Shown here: positions 33,604 to 45,532 of the stretch, piece by piece | How the letters are laid out: every line of letters begins with the position of its first letter | How positions within the stretch are numbered: the stretch's first letter is position 1 | Assembly: GCA_016800925.1 (NCBI GenBank) | Contig: JABCPU010000182.1 | Location: 1 to 64,000, forward strand | Length of the DNA stretch: 64,000 nt | From: Suillus spraguei | Lineage: Eukaryota > Basidiomycota > Agaricomycetes > Boletales > Suillaceae | Reading direction: 5' to 3' | Notes under the pieces: generated by a model | Databases searched by the model: none | What the model was told of the DNA's origin: nothing | Seen by the model: the letters and a program-made list of their open reading frames with translations, nothing else | Position numbers and translations under genes: made by a program

Positions 33604-35061
33604 ATGTTCTCCGTTGCATCCTTGTTAGCACTCCTGGCTTTGTCAGTCACGGGATCTCCCGTCGAAGTTCGCAATTCCTCCATCACGCTCCCCATGACCA
33701 GGAGGCCAGCATTCTCCAATGTTACTGACCTCTTGCGGCATTATGAAGCTCTCATTGCGGCCTTGACTGAATACAGCACGCATGGCCGACGTGCTGAGTC
33801 TGTCCCTTTGACAGACTGTCATGGGGGCTACTCCGTATCAGTTAGCATAGGCAATCCCACCACAATATGTAAGTTCAACACTGAGAAAACATGCGGCTGC
33901 TAATGTATTATTGAAGATCACTTGGCTGTCGACAGCCTTTTCGGGATCACATGGGTTGGCGCCTGGACTCCGTACGTGAGCATCACCGGCATCAACACTG
34001 AAGTGCCTGTGAATGCCCATTACGGTTATGGCTTCTTCGAAGGTATGGCATACAACGATATCACAAGTTGAAAATACCTACGATTAGTATCCATAGGAAC
34101 TTTATTCGAAGACTCAATGAATTTCGGTACTGATGATCCCTCGCTCTCCATCAACCACATGAAATTTGGTGTTGCTTCTACTTCGGAGGGCTTCGGTTAT
34201 GACGGTGTCCTTGGCATCGGGCCTAGAACCTTTACACGCGGCATCCCGACTGTCACTGACCACCTGTTTAGACAAGGGTCCGTTAGTCAGCGCATTGTTG
34301 GTATCTTTTTCCAGCCCGCCGGTGCAGATGCAGTTCAAGATGGCGATGGAGAGATTTCCTTTGGTGGAGTCAACCGTGGGAGGCACGTCGACCGCATTAG
34401 ATACACGTGAGGCACCTTAGCCTCTGGATCAATCCAGACTGTTAGTAATTGTTTTGTTTCAGTGATACCACCACCAACCCCCGCTCATCGCAGTACTGGG
34501 GTATCGATCAGAGGATCACCTACGGAGATATGGATATCTTGGAAAACACCGCTGGCGTCGTGAATTGTGGTTGCACCTTTCTTTACATTGCCTCTGGTGT
34601 GTATTTGGAATGCAGCGAGCGATAATGGTCTCATCAGCGTTCGATAGATGCCTTTGAGAGGTACCAGGCTGTAACCGGCGGTATTGTGAATGCGGTGACT
34701 GGTCTTCTCCAGATTTCCCTTGTCCAGTACAATGCCCTACATGACTTGAACTTCCATATTGGCGGGGTACGTCTATTCTGTCGACCCTCAGATCCCTTGT
34801 TAACCATTTGCACAGCGGGTCTACCCATTATTTCCTAATGCGCAAATCTGGCCTCGTTCTCTCAACAACATGATTAATGGCGGTAGCGGTGCCGATGATA
34901 TATTTCTCATTGTTAAAGGCCTTGAAGCGCCCACTGGTTCAGGGCTTGACTTTATTAATGGCTACGTATTCCTCCAGCGCTACTACACTGTGTTCGATGG
35001 TAAGGGCAGGTCCCGCGTCGGTTTTGCTCATACATTGTTCACTGGTCGCGAAAGCAACTAA
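33604..35061 (+). CDS. Secreted pepsin-family (A1) protein with altered active site
   Basis: The fold is that of a fungal secreted aspartic protease. Exons: 33604-33868 (signal peptide MFSVASLLALLALSVTG, propeptide, YSVSVSIGNP), from 33917 to about 34066, from about 34100 to 34406 (YDGVLGIGP, DGEISFGGV), 34463-34596, 34648-34766 and 34816-35061 (stop TAA). Introns 1, 3, 4 and 5 have GT-AG ends and agreeing phases. The join near 34066-34101 is unclear and needs a very short intron or a frame break. The first catalytic loop, normally DTGSS before TWVGA, reads DSLFGITWVGA. The second, normally DTG(T/S), reads VVNCGCTFLYIAS, with the catalytic Asp replaced by Asn. If expressed it should lack protease activity. 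It lies between two direct repeats. Confidence 0.8.
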
Positions 35062-35359
35062 TATAGAATTGCCAAAGTATACGAAGCATCGTTTTGCAGA
35101 CGCAAAGCAGCATACGGATTTGAAGATTATACGGACTCTTAGGCTATGGAGGTCACTTGAGTTTCTGTACAAGAATATCGCAATACAAGTGAGCGTGGCT
35201 CGTCATGTAAAAGTGAACACCCGAAATGGGTACTTCCCACTGCTCTGTCACCTCGGGATTTGCATGATTTGGCACCTTCCGCTTTTCGCACCTTGTCCAG
35301 ACCTGATTAAATTCTCGTTTCCGCAGTGAATATCAAGGATTTGATTTATCCATTCCACC

Positions 35360-35555
35360 TTGTCATGTCAAATCAAATTGAGTCAGTGCTGACTGACTAT
35401 TTTTGGTCAACACTGACTGACGCCTGACAACACATGCTAGGCTTAAAAGCAAACCATCTCTTGCCACATTTTATCGGCAAGTCGAATCCTTGCACTCGGG
35501 ATGACTCGCATCGCAACTATCTCGTCATCACTTTTTCGAGGGGGACTGACATGGC
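35360..35555 (+). repeat. Direct repeat 3' of the protease gene (right copy)
   Basis: This matches 33315-33525, including the GTCAGTGCTGACTGACTATTTTTGGTCAACACTGACTG core. No protease coding sequence follows it, so it appears to be the upstream region of a lost second copy. Confidence 0.9.
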
Positions 35556-36717
35556 TTCTTGTGATAAGAGGCTAACGAGGGCGCGGAGAAGGGTCTATTA
35601 AAACAAAGGTACGATCTCAGTCTCTCGAAGAACTCTATCGACGTGCAAAGTACCTATTAGAATAAGGTACGCTATTGCTTTCGTCAGTTAACGCCGACGG
35701 ACAAGAATCTACAGACTTACATCTCAGTCTCTCTCGAAGAACTGAGATGTTTCTACGCTACGGCACAGTAAGTGAGAAGGAAACGAAAATTTAAACATAA
35801 CTCGTTGACATATATTGTAGAGGCTCGGCCGACGTCAGCGCGCCGCACCCCATTGGCCTCTTTAGGCTTGCGCTCGAACTACATTCCTCAGTTTCTCCCC
35901 CTCGTGCCTTGCTTCTCGGATTCTTCGGCCATTCCCTTCTCTTCTCTCTCTGGTGCGTCGGACTTCAACAGTAGTGCCCACGCAAAATTGGCATCTAGAT
36001 CGACAATTGGTGACACCAACGTCGATGCCTGGTAGGCTGGGCACCAAAGCGCATGTATGCATGACGTCGACGAATTGGTTTTTCATTAACCACGGCCTTC
36101 TGATGGGTGTGGCGCTTCGGAGACTGAGTACTACCCATATCTGAGAATAGGGGTTCGATGGCATAGGGAACAATGGTCGCAAGTGCCTTCGGACGACGTC
36201 TGTCGGTGCTGACCGCAAGGCTAAGAAGATTATTAGAGCATTATTCGCTGCGATCCCCCGTAGTTTGACATTCTGCCGACTGCCGGGCAGAACCGGCTGG
36301 TAGAATGGTGGACTTCTGCCTACAACACCATTTGTACTGACAGTAGTACAAAAGTAGCCTCATCTCAATTCCTCGCGTATATGGGGGCATGCCCCTGGGT
36401 AGCGCGTACGAGGCGACCGCATGTCGCTACTTGTATTCAACTAGTAAATAAAGTACATCAATTAAATGTTTCACTGTCGAAGATAGTTTATGTGATACAG
36501 GAAGGAGGGTGTGAAGTAAATGAATGACAAGAATGTAAAGAACGTGAACGTGAACCAAGGGACAATGCTCAGAAAGTGAACTGAGCAGTCTACTTTGCAG
36601 GCCTATACGACCCAGGCCTCACTGGACAGGCATTATTCTAAAGGATCGTCATCGTTATACGCAGACAGCGAGTTCGCTCGGGAGGCTCGAGGCAGCTGTA
36701 GAGGATGGATCAGTATC
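35556..36717. other. Intergenic, no gene seen
   Basis: An imperfect repeat TCTCAGTCTCTCGAAGAACT occurs near 35611 and 35722. Several small open frames show no conserved features. Confidence 0.4.
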
Positions 36718-39629
36718 TCAAGACGTCAAATGACTGGTGACCTTACAAGGGTAGAACCAGAAAGAAACGGCTATGATGAAGTACAAACCTGCAGAAATAT
36801 AAGTACGACAGCCCACGCACGGTACTGAGCTTCCTCACAGATCAAGATGAGACCCTCTAGCCAATTTGATTTCCCGTCCGCGACCACGTAACTCATGGTC
36901 TGGACTGCACGAGAAAATGATCAGAGGGTGTGGTGTATTTCATAGAAAGGTCGAAGCACACCTGAAACATAGAGAACCTAGAGATCTGCTTAGCTACAGC
37001 TGCAGTTGGACTGATGGATTGGAACAGCACTCACCACCGACTCGAACGGGTCAAATAGTAAAGCCAGTGGCCTGTCTATAATCCACCCAAGGGTGACTAT
37101 GAACCTTATCTCAAGATTCAGCATCGGCAATATGTCGAATATGACGAGCACTTACGGAATAACCAAGAGAGTGGTTTGCTTACACTAACATGAGCATCAC
37201 CATACAAGAAACAGTGAAGGAGACTTACTATTGATGACCCAACAGCTATACTCACGCTCAAATTCAACTGGTCCTTCACGGAAGTATTGACTGCAGTAAC
37301 GCATTCTGCATAGCCAATGCGTCAAAGTATCCCGAAAATCAGGAACATTTTGTACATACCTGCAATAGAACTGACTGCAGGAAGCAAGACAAGACCGACC
37401 CATTGTTTGCTGATCGTTGTTGAGATTCCGTCCATGGATTCAACAAGATCTTCAGCTGTGACAGTCACCGTCTAGAAGAGTCGTCGACAGATACTCATTC
37501 GAACTGATTCATCACTTACAATAGTGACCAATGTCAATAGCAGAAGGGTGACCATCCAGCTAAGCTGCGGCTCTCTGAAACTATCCGTTGCTGATGGCGA
37601 GCTATGCAGATTCGCAGTTTCGAGGGTAGTCATAGGGTCTGGTGAATCGCATCGTATCGGACCGGTATCAACGGCGAATACTGATGATGTACCCCAAGGC
37701 GGATTTAAGAGGTCAACAGTGCTGCCGTCCACATGATCGTGTTCGGGTTGCGTGTTTTGCGGTGAGACTCCCTCGGCCAACCGATTAGTAGACTCCTGTG
37801 TAACCCCCTGCTTGATCTTTTCCGGAAGATGTTCCTTGCTCCCTATCAGCGTGATTTCGGAGGAAGAATTCAGCGGCGAATTCCTATAGGGAAATTTGGA
37901 TAGTGGAGGGAGTTTGGAAGACATCACTGAACCACGTCGAGAGCTCAAACCTGAACTCTGACCATCATGCGCGTTACCAGGTTTGTCATTCAGCGTCGTG
38001 GACGTAGAGAGCGTCTTTGTCAGATAACGTGAATTGACTGGTATTTTGACTGATAGCCTGCTACTCCTACGCTTCGTATCTTGATAGAGATGCTTGTGGG
38101 ACCAGAACTGGAAGATAAGATAGGCGATATAAACTGTCCGCATGCATCGTAAGCAGTCCTCGATGGGCGCATAAATCCAGAACCTACTAAACATGAGTAT
38201 GATTGACACCTGGGACGTTCGATCAGAGCGAATTCTAGCGAAGTCAAAACAAATCTTACTCCATAGCTCATCTTCAAAATGTCATTCTTCTGCTGAAGGG
38301 AGCCAGAATCCTTTGCGCCACTGATTGCAAAGTGATACGCCGCAGGGAGGAGCAGAGCCCCAACACTGATACTCAAAAGCGATGAATGTAGCTGTGTAGC
38401 GGCTGATAGATCTGTCAGCTATCCCGGTACCTTCAACGTAAAGGTAACCTCACTCTGGTCGAATCCTTGCTCAGAGAAGCGAAGCCCGCCCGCAAAGAAG
38501 CACATTCCAAGAACAAGGACTAAGAATATGACGATAGTTATTAGAATCATTAGATGATGGAGTGATATGCATGACGTACGTAGTTTACTCAAGATCGAAC
38601 CGATTACTGCAAACATCAGATCAAATTCTCAAATATCATGTTGAACTTACGCGAAGATTGTACGACTCTTAGTTCACACTTCCTGAGGGCGGTGATCTGA
38701 AACGGATCAGCGGATTATCACGCATATATGTCCCGCGCTTACTGCGATCACCATCTCGACACTTGTGAGATGTGCGTTAAAACTGCTGTTAACAGCCAAG
38801 GAGCACAAACTCACGTATTGCTCTGCACATGGAAGTTGAGCAGTATTCAATCGTTAACGGGATATGACTTACCATACTCGCGTTAAGCAAACCAGCATTT
38901 GTGCCTCCGATACGAAGTGCAAGTTCACGAGTTGAAAGATCGTGAAGCTGACAAAGGAACCCTTGATTCAGTCTACCAATGGAAGAGGGTGCGTCACACC
39001 TTTACAAGAGGAATCATGGAAAGGATGCTGACTGTTGAAAGAGTTGTTTCATCTTTCAAGAAAGAAGAATTTGCCGAAACTCACAGATAAATATAACCTT
39101 GTGGTCCCTCCCGAGCACGAAGCTTAGCGTCCACTTGGAGCAGTGGCACAATAATCAGTGAAGTCGATGGGATGTGTAAAGGCGGTCACTCACAGAAACA
39201 GGGATCAGTAACAATAGAAGGTTGAACCCTATGGCCGTCAAGTTTAGCACGGGTAAGGAACAAGTAAACCGTGAAGCACTCACATGAGCCAAACACAATA
39301 ACTCTCCAGCCCTGCCAGATATGTCCTGTGGGTTCGGATGCCTGTACATTTCTGCCAGCAGGCGGTGGTCCACTCTCCTCAGGTTCTGCGGGCAAAGTTA
39401 AATTCCATCGAAAGGGCGATTCTTTGGTCTCGCTCGGCAAGTGTTTGTCCGTAGTAAACAGAGTTGATGTTCGACTGATTGAAATGCTTGCAAATCTAGA
39501 ATCTGGTATCTGGAGAGTGTTAACGTCTGATGGTCTATTAGTACCGTCCGGAGATGAAGGGGACGGAGGACGGCTGGAAGCCTGCAAAATGTCTACTGTA
39601 TTGGATCTCGGCGAAGGCTCAGAAGACAT
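36718..39629 (-). CDS. VCX1: Vacuolar-type Ca2+/H+ exchanger (CaCA/CAX family)
   Basis: This exchanger moves calcium into the vacuole against protons. More than fifteen exons join with consistent phases from ATG 39629 to TGA 36718-36720. Exon 1 (39629-39285) encodes a long Ser/Pro-rich N-terminal tail. Exon 2 (39228-39194) gives SWFNLLLLLIPVS, the first membrane helix. Then come SILSMIPLVKLHDLSTRELA, RIGGTNAGLLNASMSNTVEM (the first alpha-repeat, GG.nA.lGN.vE in most relatives, here SNTVEM), RKCELRVVQSSLIGSILSKL, LLVLGMCFFAGGLRFSEQG and LLLPAAYHFAIS. A hydrophilic loop of about 160 residues lies before the second half (LLLLTLVTIV, TAEDLVESMDG, ISKQWVGLVLLPAVSS, ECVTAVNTSVKDQLNLSVSI, then IVTLGWIIDRPLALLFDPFE). 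It ends WFYPCKVTSHLTS. COX4 is divergent 617 bp away. A stray copy of exon 1 sits at 3541-3693/15606-15770. Confidence 0.92.
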
Positions 39630-40246
39630 GGCGAGCAAGCTACAGCTTGAACGCGAGTTTGAGACGTGAGGAAAGGAAGCGTAGAGGAAATGGAGATGGT
39701 GTCACTACCCAGTCTCTCGCAGTATTTGACTTGCGAGACGGCATCTTGTTATGTTATTTTGCATTCTCGGCATGAAACAAATTCTAGCGCATATTCGTTC
39801 GTAAATACCTTCCTTTTACAGAAAGTACGTACGGGACCAAATTTGATTTTCTCATCACTTGGTGGCCCAGGCTCTTTGAGAGGCAACGCGTACTTATTGG
39901 ACTGGGTAATGCAGGGTAATTCAGTCGTAGGAAGGTCGCTATGGTTGTTAACGCTGAATGCCAATGTCATTCGGATTCAGGGCTGCCAGGTATGATACAG
40001 TGATATTTAACCGTCGCTCGGTAACCCCGAGACATAAAGTCGAACGTTCGGCAACTGATATTATAATCAGAAGAAAGAATATGTTTGAGCTGAATTTTTC
40101 TGTTCTGAATACTCCGCCTTGGCAGGAGCAAAGAAAAGTTCATCGCTTGTGTTGTCGTCGGAGGTGAACGGGCGTATGTCACGCTGTCACACGTAACAGA
40201 TACTTTCCAAACGGTCACTCCCAGCCCGCATCCAAGCCTCAACACC
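39630..40246. promoter_or_regulatory. Divergent intergenic region of the exchanger and COX4
   Basis: A 617-bp region lies between the start codons of two oppositely directed genes and must hold both promoters. I see no clear TATA box. Confidence 0.5.
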
Positions 40247-40805
40247 ATGTTCAACGCTGCCCTTCGTGCCGTCCGCCCTGTCGTCGTGCGCAGCACACGC
40301 GGTTCGACCCCTTCTACCGCTTTTCGCGCTCTTTCCACCACCACTCCTTGTTTTTCGGGCCCCGCCCCTCCTTCAATCTTTGGAGAGGGTGCTAAGCCCG
40401 GTGAAATCCCTTCCGACGAGCAGCAAGCAACTGGTCTAGAGCGTTTCCAGCTTCTTGGAGAGATGCAAGGTATTGAGTCGTTTGACTTGGAGCCTCTTGA
40501 CTCGAGTCGCGTGGGTACCCTTGCAGACCCGATCAAAGTCTTTTCCTTGGTATGCCCTGCATCGTACCGTGGCGTCTTATGGAATTCACTCGTTTTAGGA
40601 CACGTCTCGCATTGTTGGATGCACTGGTTCGCCAGCCGAAAGCCATGAGTTGCATTGGTTCACTGTCAAGAAAGAGAAAAACCGCCGTTGCCCTGAATGC
40701 GGCTCTGGTGAGTATTTGGCTGTGTTGTCTAATCCATGCTCAAATTTTGTAGTCTACGCACTTGATTTCCAGGGCGTGGAACATCATGATGCTCACCACC
40801 ATTAG
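40247..40805 (+). CDS. COX4: Cytochrome c oxidase subunit Vb (fungal COX4)
   Basis: A nuclear-encoded zinc-binding subunit of respiratory complex IV in the mitochondrial inner membrane. Three exons: 40247-40549, 40599-40707 and 40753-40805 (TAG), with GT-AG introns of 49 and 45 nt. The first 35 residues are Arg/Ala/Ser-rich without acidic residues, a mitochondrial presequence (MFNAALRAVRPVVVRSTRGS). The mature part has GERFQL-like LERFQLLGEMQGIESFD, then GTLADPIKV. The zinc site is Cys in RIVGCTGSP, His in ESHELHW, and the RRCPECGSVYALDF pair. It ends in a His-rich tail. About 154 residues, normal for the family. No defects seen. Confidence 0.95.
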
Positions 40806-41313
40806 AATGAATATATGTTCAATCTAATTCGGAGAGTAGTATCATATGTTCCTGTTTAGATCATTAGATCGTTAACAACATCTTGACGGCTTATTCGCAT
40901 TATCAGTGCGCGTGTGAGCAAGAGGCTATGTACAGAGTTTCGCTGGACACTTGCATCCCACTTTCCAAAGAGGAGAGAAGTAAGAAGAGCGATATGCATA
41001 TCAAAAGATATCAAAGGACAAGACAAGAACTGTCTGAAATACGTCTGGACTCTGCACAGCTGATGTAAGACCTAGCGGCTATGTAATGGTGCACCGAGTA
41101 TCATTTGAGGGGCTTCTGATTGGGGGACCATAAGCGCTCAGTGTCCATTGTTTCAATCTTGCACAGCATGGGTCATCTTCGAGGTCACATACCCAACCTA
41201 CAGCCGCTCGTAACTGAGCGCCTTGCATTAGTGCTGCGTAGTAAAGGCCGTTGCTTTTTACAACCTGTCACGTTGGCCGTGAGCAGATGACTGTCATCAG
41301 GATGGAAGGCGAG
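40806..41313. other. Intergenic, no gene seen
   Basis: About 500 bp between COX4 and the convergent kinase-like gene; only small chance frames. Confidence 0.5.
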
Positions 41314-42358
41314 TCATACCCCCTGGTATAATCTTCTCAGTCTTGCGCTTTCTTCCGGCGTCTCTAGCCATGATTTCCTCGGAGCAGCAAATCGAGGGTC
41401 GTTGATTCCATCGTATCTAAGCCAGGGGGGATAATCCGCAGCGAGTATAGCAGGCAACGTCGAATTCATCCACCAGTCTAAGATACCAGTGATGTTACCG
41501 GAGGGATCAACCATGAAATTCATGTCTGCCAGACCGTCGTGTGCCAGAACCATGCGACGAACACACTGTTCACCAAGCTGAGCCAGGTGCACCCGCAGGT
41601 GCGCAATTAATTGCGATATGGATGCTTGCGCCCGGAACCTATTTTCATCCCCCGTGTCTAAAGTGAATGCCCGCCTCTTCTTCGATGTAGAAAGGTAATC
41701 AAGGTATGTTTGCAAAGTGGGAAAGACCTCAGAAGCATGTCCATGATTGACACTGCAAATCCGTGGTATTACGATGAGCTCATCCGAGGAACTCGTGACA
41801 GCGATAGAACCAATCGTTTGTGGAATATCAATGTCGAACAACTTCAGTGCAAAATCCGCATATGACCGCACCAGTTGCTCCTTTTAAGCATTGTCAAGCA
41901 AGCGGATACAGCAATTGACCATACGAAGACAAACCTTCGCCCATGAAGACAGTGTCGGGTATAAGTTTTTGATTGGTTCACCAGTCATGCCCTGCGTGAC
42001 AAAAGCATTCCGAGGGATTTCGGCGCTACTTGGTAGGACATGCAAAAGATGGGGCGCGGGTACCGCGGAGTGTGCGGAAAACCAGCGGAGGAGAGCAGTT
42101 TCACTCTCAAAGAGCCGTTGACTCCAATCGGAATTGCTTGAAGAGGTGGGTCGCAACCACATCAAGAGAATTTGACCCCCTGCTAACGAGATTTCATAGA
42201 CCTGAAAAAGTATTTTGTCAGTGCTGTCATAACGCTTACAATGTCGACGAAATGAGTACCGGATGAGCGCCTAGTTGTCGTTGCCGGAAGGATTTCACGT
42301 GAAAGCCCTGTTGCGTTAGTTGAGCAAGCAGAGACTGTTCCATGCTGGATGTAAGCAT
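41314..42358 (-). CDS. Aminoglycoside phosphotransferase (APH)-like kinase-fold protein
   Basis: Members of this family are numerous in mushrooms and mostly of unknown substrate. The N-terminus at ATG 42358 or 42343 (MEQSLLAQLTQQGFHVKSF) appears to need a one-base shift near 42290 to enter THFVDI. A 38-nt intron follows, then VYEISLAGGQILLMWLRP (nucleotide-binding lobe) and FESETALLRWFSAH. After a second intron (about 41888-41942) comes EQLVRSYADFALKLFDI and then the catalytic loop LAHDGLADMNFMVD with ITGILDWW. The family pattern is H.D....N; here the residue after His is Asp and the next is Gly, so the catalytic Asp is displaced. Stop TGA at 41314, shortly after ADYPPWLRYDG and LRRLYQGV, which is short for the family. 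Confidence 0.75.
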
Positions 42359-42546
42359 ATTGAGAGGTCGTCCTCGTCGCCAGCAAGGTATTTACGAAGC
42401 TGGACAAACAGTCAGATTATATAGAGTTCAGTAAGGCCCGCATTCTCCGGAATCCCATCAATTCCTTTAAGTTCGAAACAAAACTTAAACGAAGAGGGAG
42501 AACTGAAAAAACCGCAACGTTAATGTGGTCTTCTTCTTGGGTTATT

Positions 42547-43600
42547 TGGAGAACTCGGTGATCGGAGACGAAGATTATCAGTGGCCCTCATTCTAGCCAT
42601 TGATGTTGTGTTGTTTATCCGCGAAAACGAGAGTGGGTTGGTCACCGTTGGTGCACAAAAAGTGTCACGTATAAGATTTGGTTCATGTTTGGTTTACATG
42701 TTAGATCCACTCTAATTCCAATCCTCAGGCTGCTCATTATCGATGAAGTGATCAGGGAATTTTCAGGGTGCTCAGTCTGCATGACGATGGTATCTTATAG
42801 TCTATGTTTCAAATCTCGCATTTTAGCTAGGCAAGGAAGAAGCTGTCGATCTATCGTATCCGAGTCGATGATGAGCATATCGTTACATCACGTTCGTGAC
42901 GAACCGTTAGCCTGAAACAGTCTCGCTGTTACCCAAGGGTGAAGACACATGCAAAATTCCTTCTTATCGGCAGCTCGACCTTTAAGTTTCGAGTCAACTG
43001 AGTCACTCGGGCTGTCTTCTCAGGCCAGGCCACGACAAGCTAATGAAGAAAACAGAACTGTGATATGGCGAACTCGGTGACCGGACACGAAGAATATCAG
43101 TAGCCATTGATGTCCCGACAATTGAGTTGTTTATCCGAAAACGAGAGGTTAGTGCACGGAAATAAGCCCAAAAGCGTCATATAAAGATTTGGTTCGTAGA
43201 TGGTTGTTTGGCTCAGAGGGTGCAAACTTAACACCGGCGGCCGCGCGCGCACATTGCACATGCCACAAGCTGTTAAAACTTATTCTCCTCAGACTGCTCG
43301 TTATAATCGATGGAGTACAGGGTGCTCAGTCTGTACGACGATGGTCTCTTACGGTCTAACTTCCGAATCTCGTATTTTGGCTAGGCGAGGAAGAAGTTGT
43401 CAGGACCCAAATGTCGTATCCGAGTCTCCGAGTCTCCGAGTCGATGATGGGCATATCGTTACACCAAATCCACTGCGTTCGTGACTAAATTGTGCTAGAC
43501 CTGAAACAATCGTGCTGCTACCCAAGGCTGAAGATACACGCCACTGAAAATCTTATCGGCAGCTCGACTTTCAAGTTTCCAGTCCACAAAAAGCTGATCA
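42547..43600. repeat. Tandem duplication of about 500 bp, non-coding
   Basis: The two units run roughly 42547-43005 and 43069-43600. They share GAACTCGGTGA(T/C)CGGA, GGGTGCTCAGTCTG, TCGTATCCGAGTC, GCATATCGTTACA and CTTATCGGCAGCTCGAC in the same order. By eye they are roughly 80% alike. The right unit has an extra short direct repeat, GAGTCTCC, at about 43426-43440. No coding sequence is supported. Confidence 0.85.
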
Positions 43601-43627
43601 GTGACAGGAGTCGAGTTGTGATATGTC

Positions 43628-44700
43628 ATGCGCATGCGCAACTTGCACCGAGGGCCCCTAAGGACGTACGGAGCGATGCTTGACGACGTACCACCTAAAG
43701 TAACGAATATTCTTCTACGTATCAGACGACATGAGCTGGGGGCCTTGTACCTCGATAAATGCTGTATTCCTGTAGAAAGGCATCGCCTCAATTGCGGTTC
43801 GGCACCGACATTACACTTAGGCGGAGATATTTTCTGTTTGTTGAAAGAATTCTACAAATTTCATTGCATCACTTCATTTCATATCGTCGCCATGACTCGG
43901 GGCCGCTTTCATGCAGGGCCACCGTTGCTCTGCCAGGAAGTTGAACACCAAAAGCTAACCCTCTTTTATAAAGGGGTGGCTGGGCTTACCGATATGACCT
44001 GTGAGGTTTTTTTTTTTTGGTGAGTATAACGTTCCACAAATGTATATCATTGCCCTCCATCATCCGATAGATCTGATAGCCAGACGCCCGGTACCTGCAG
44101 GATGCAACATCAAACCTCTGGATATTGAAATTCAAAATGGATCAGGGATTGATAGCAGTTCAGGTGACAGATTGCCTCACCAATGCATCCCTTTTTCTTT
44201 GCGCAGAGTTATAGTCGGTCTCACCTTGTGCGCTGGATTTCGGGTTGTTGGAACATTCAGTTGCATGATTATCGGGCACAGTATTCTTCAACCCTACATG
44301 AGTTAGGTTCTATATGTCCATATAGTATTCCACCACTATCATTGGTGCAGTGGGAGGAGCCATTGTCAGGGGGTTGCTGCTCTCCATGATATCATTTGCT
44401 GCATCCCAACCAGCGGCGACATCCCGAGCGTACCTAGCTCTCCTCGCAGTTGGTCTCCCAACAACGATAGCTTCTGATTTCGCAGGCCTGGTCCTTCTTC
44501 GTCAGATTCCGGGTGGAACACTAGACATGCAGTGTGCGCAGCTGCTGTGTGATACACTGTTCCCTGATTCTAGCTGTCACTGCTTATTCCGTAATCCAGG
44601 GATGCAAGTGACATCGATCCCGCGTGAGTTTGCTATCGTCACCATTATTTTCATGCTGATAGGTATTTTTAATAGCGGTGTGCATCTATAATCGGCCCTC
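43628..44700 (+). pseudogene. Possible membrane-protein gene remnant
   Basis: Scattered hydrophobic stretches on the plus strand (VIVGLTLCAGFRVVGTFSC near 44210, GAVGGAIVRGLLLSMISF near 44350, FAIVTIIFMLIGIFNSGV near 44630) suggest a former multi-pass membrane protein. I could not join them into a credible gene or name a family. Confidence 0.25.
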
Positions 44701-45532
44701 AATCAGCGAGCTCGATTATCAGTCTCTCCTCTGAGCCTGTAGATATTCTCACGTTTGTTCGCGGTACGAAGTGTAATGCGTGTCTGTTCTCGCACGGAAT
44801 GACATCTCGCGATTCATAGGCTCATCTCATCTCCTACCTTCTTTGCGGAGTCAAGTCCAGGTGATACAGATAAGTATCAACTCCACTTTTTCCACTTTTA
44901 GCACTTGCATCTACACTCGATATCTCAAGTGTGTGGGAAGGCTGCAGAAAATTTTTGGACTGGCTTCGGTGCCATATGTACTATTCAGCTTATTATATGA
45001 CAAGAAAAGCGGTCCTTGACTCTTTCAATATTGGGGTACTATTTGTGATTCCTGAACTCGTTTTGCACTAAAGCTTCGACTAGATTACCTCAAGCGTGAA
45101 TGTACTCAATAACTCTATAAACACATGTGATCAGACAGATGCTGGTGGACTGCGATGTGTCTGATCGGAGTTAATCTGCTCTGACTGCAACTAAGAGTGA
45201 TATTACAGAGTCGGTAACTAAAAAGAGCTTGACGAGTATGCACACTGGGAGTCGAGGACCGTGGGAACGGTGTTGAACGCAAATGTCCGATGATGGCGAG
45301 ATTGAATATTGATGAGATTGTACTAATCAAATACTTAGGAGACGTCATCTATGGCTAGTCACCAGTGATCAAGAGCTTTCTAGCATAGTTTGACACTGGT
45401 GAGTACTACAAACTATTTCGTTTCTTCGCGCATCAAGTATCACCTCGATGACAAAACTTCTTGTTGAATTACGTAGTGCCACTCACACAAAACCCAACCT
45501 TAGTGGCAAAAGGGTTAGCTTCAGTCCAGGTC
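44701..45532. other. Intergenic, no gene seen
   Basis: Only short unsupported frames upstream of the F-box gene. Confidence 0.4.

Noticed and set aside
35862..36218. Minus-strand Arg-rich frame of 118 codons
   Set aside because: Composition follows GC-rich antisense sequence and no homologous pattern is visible.
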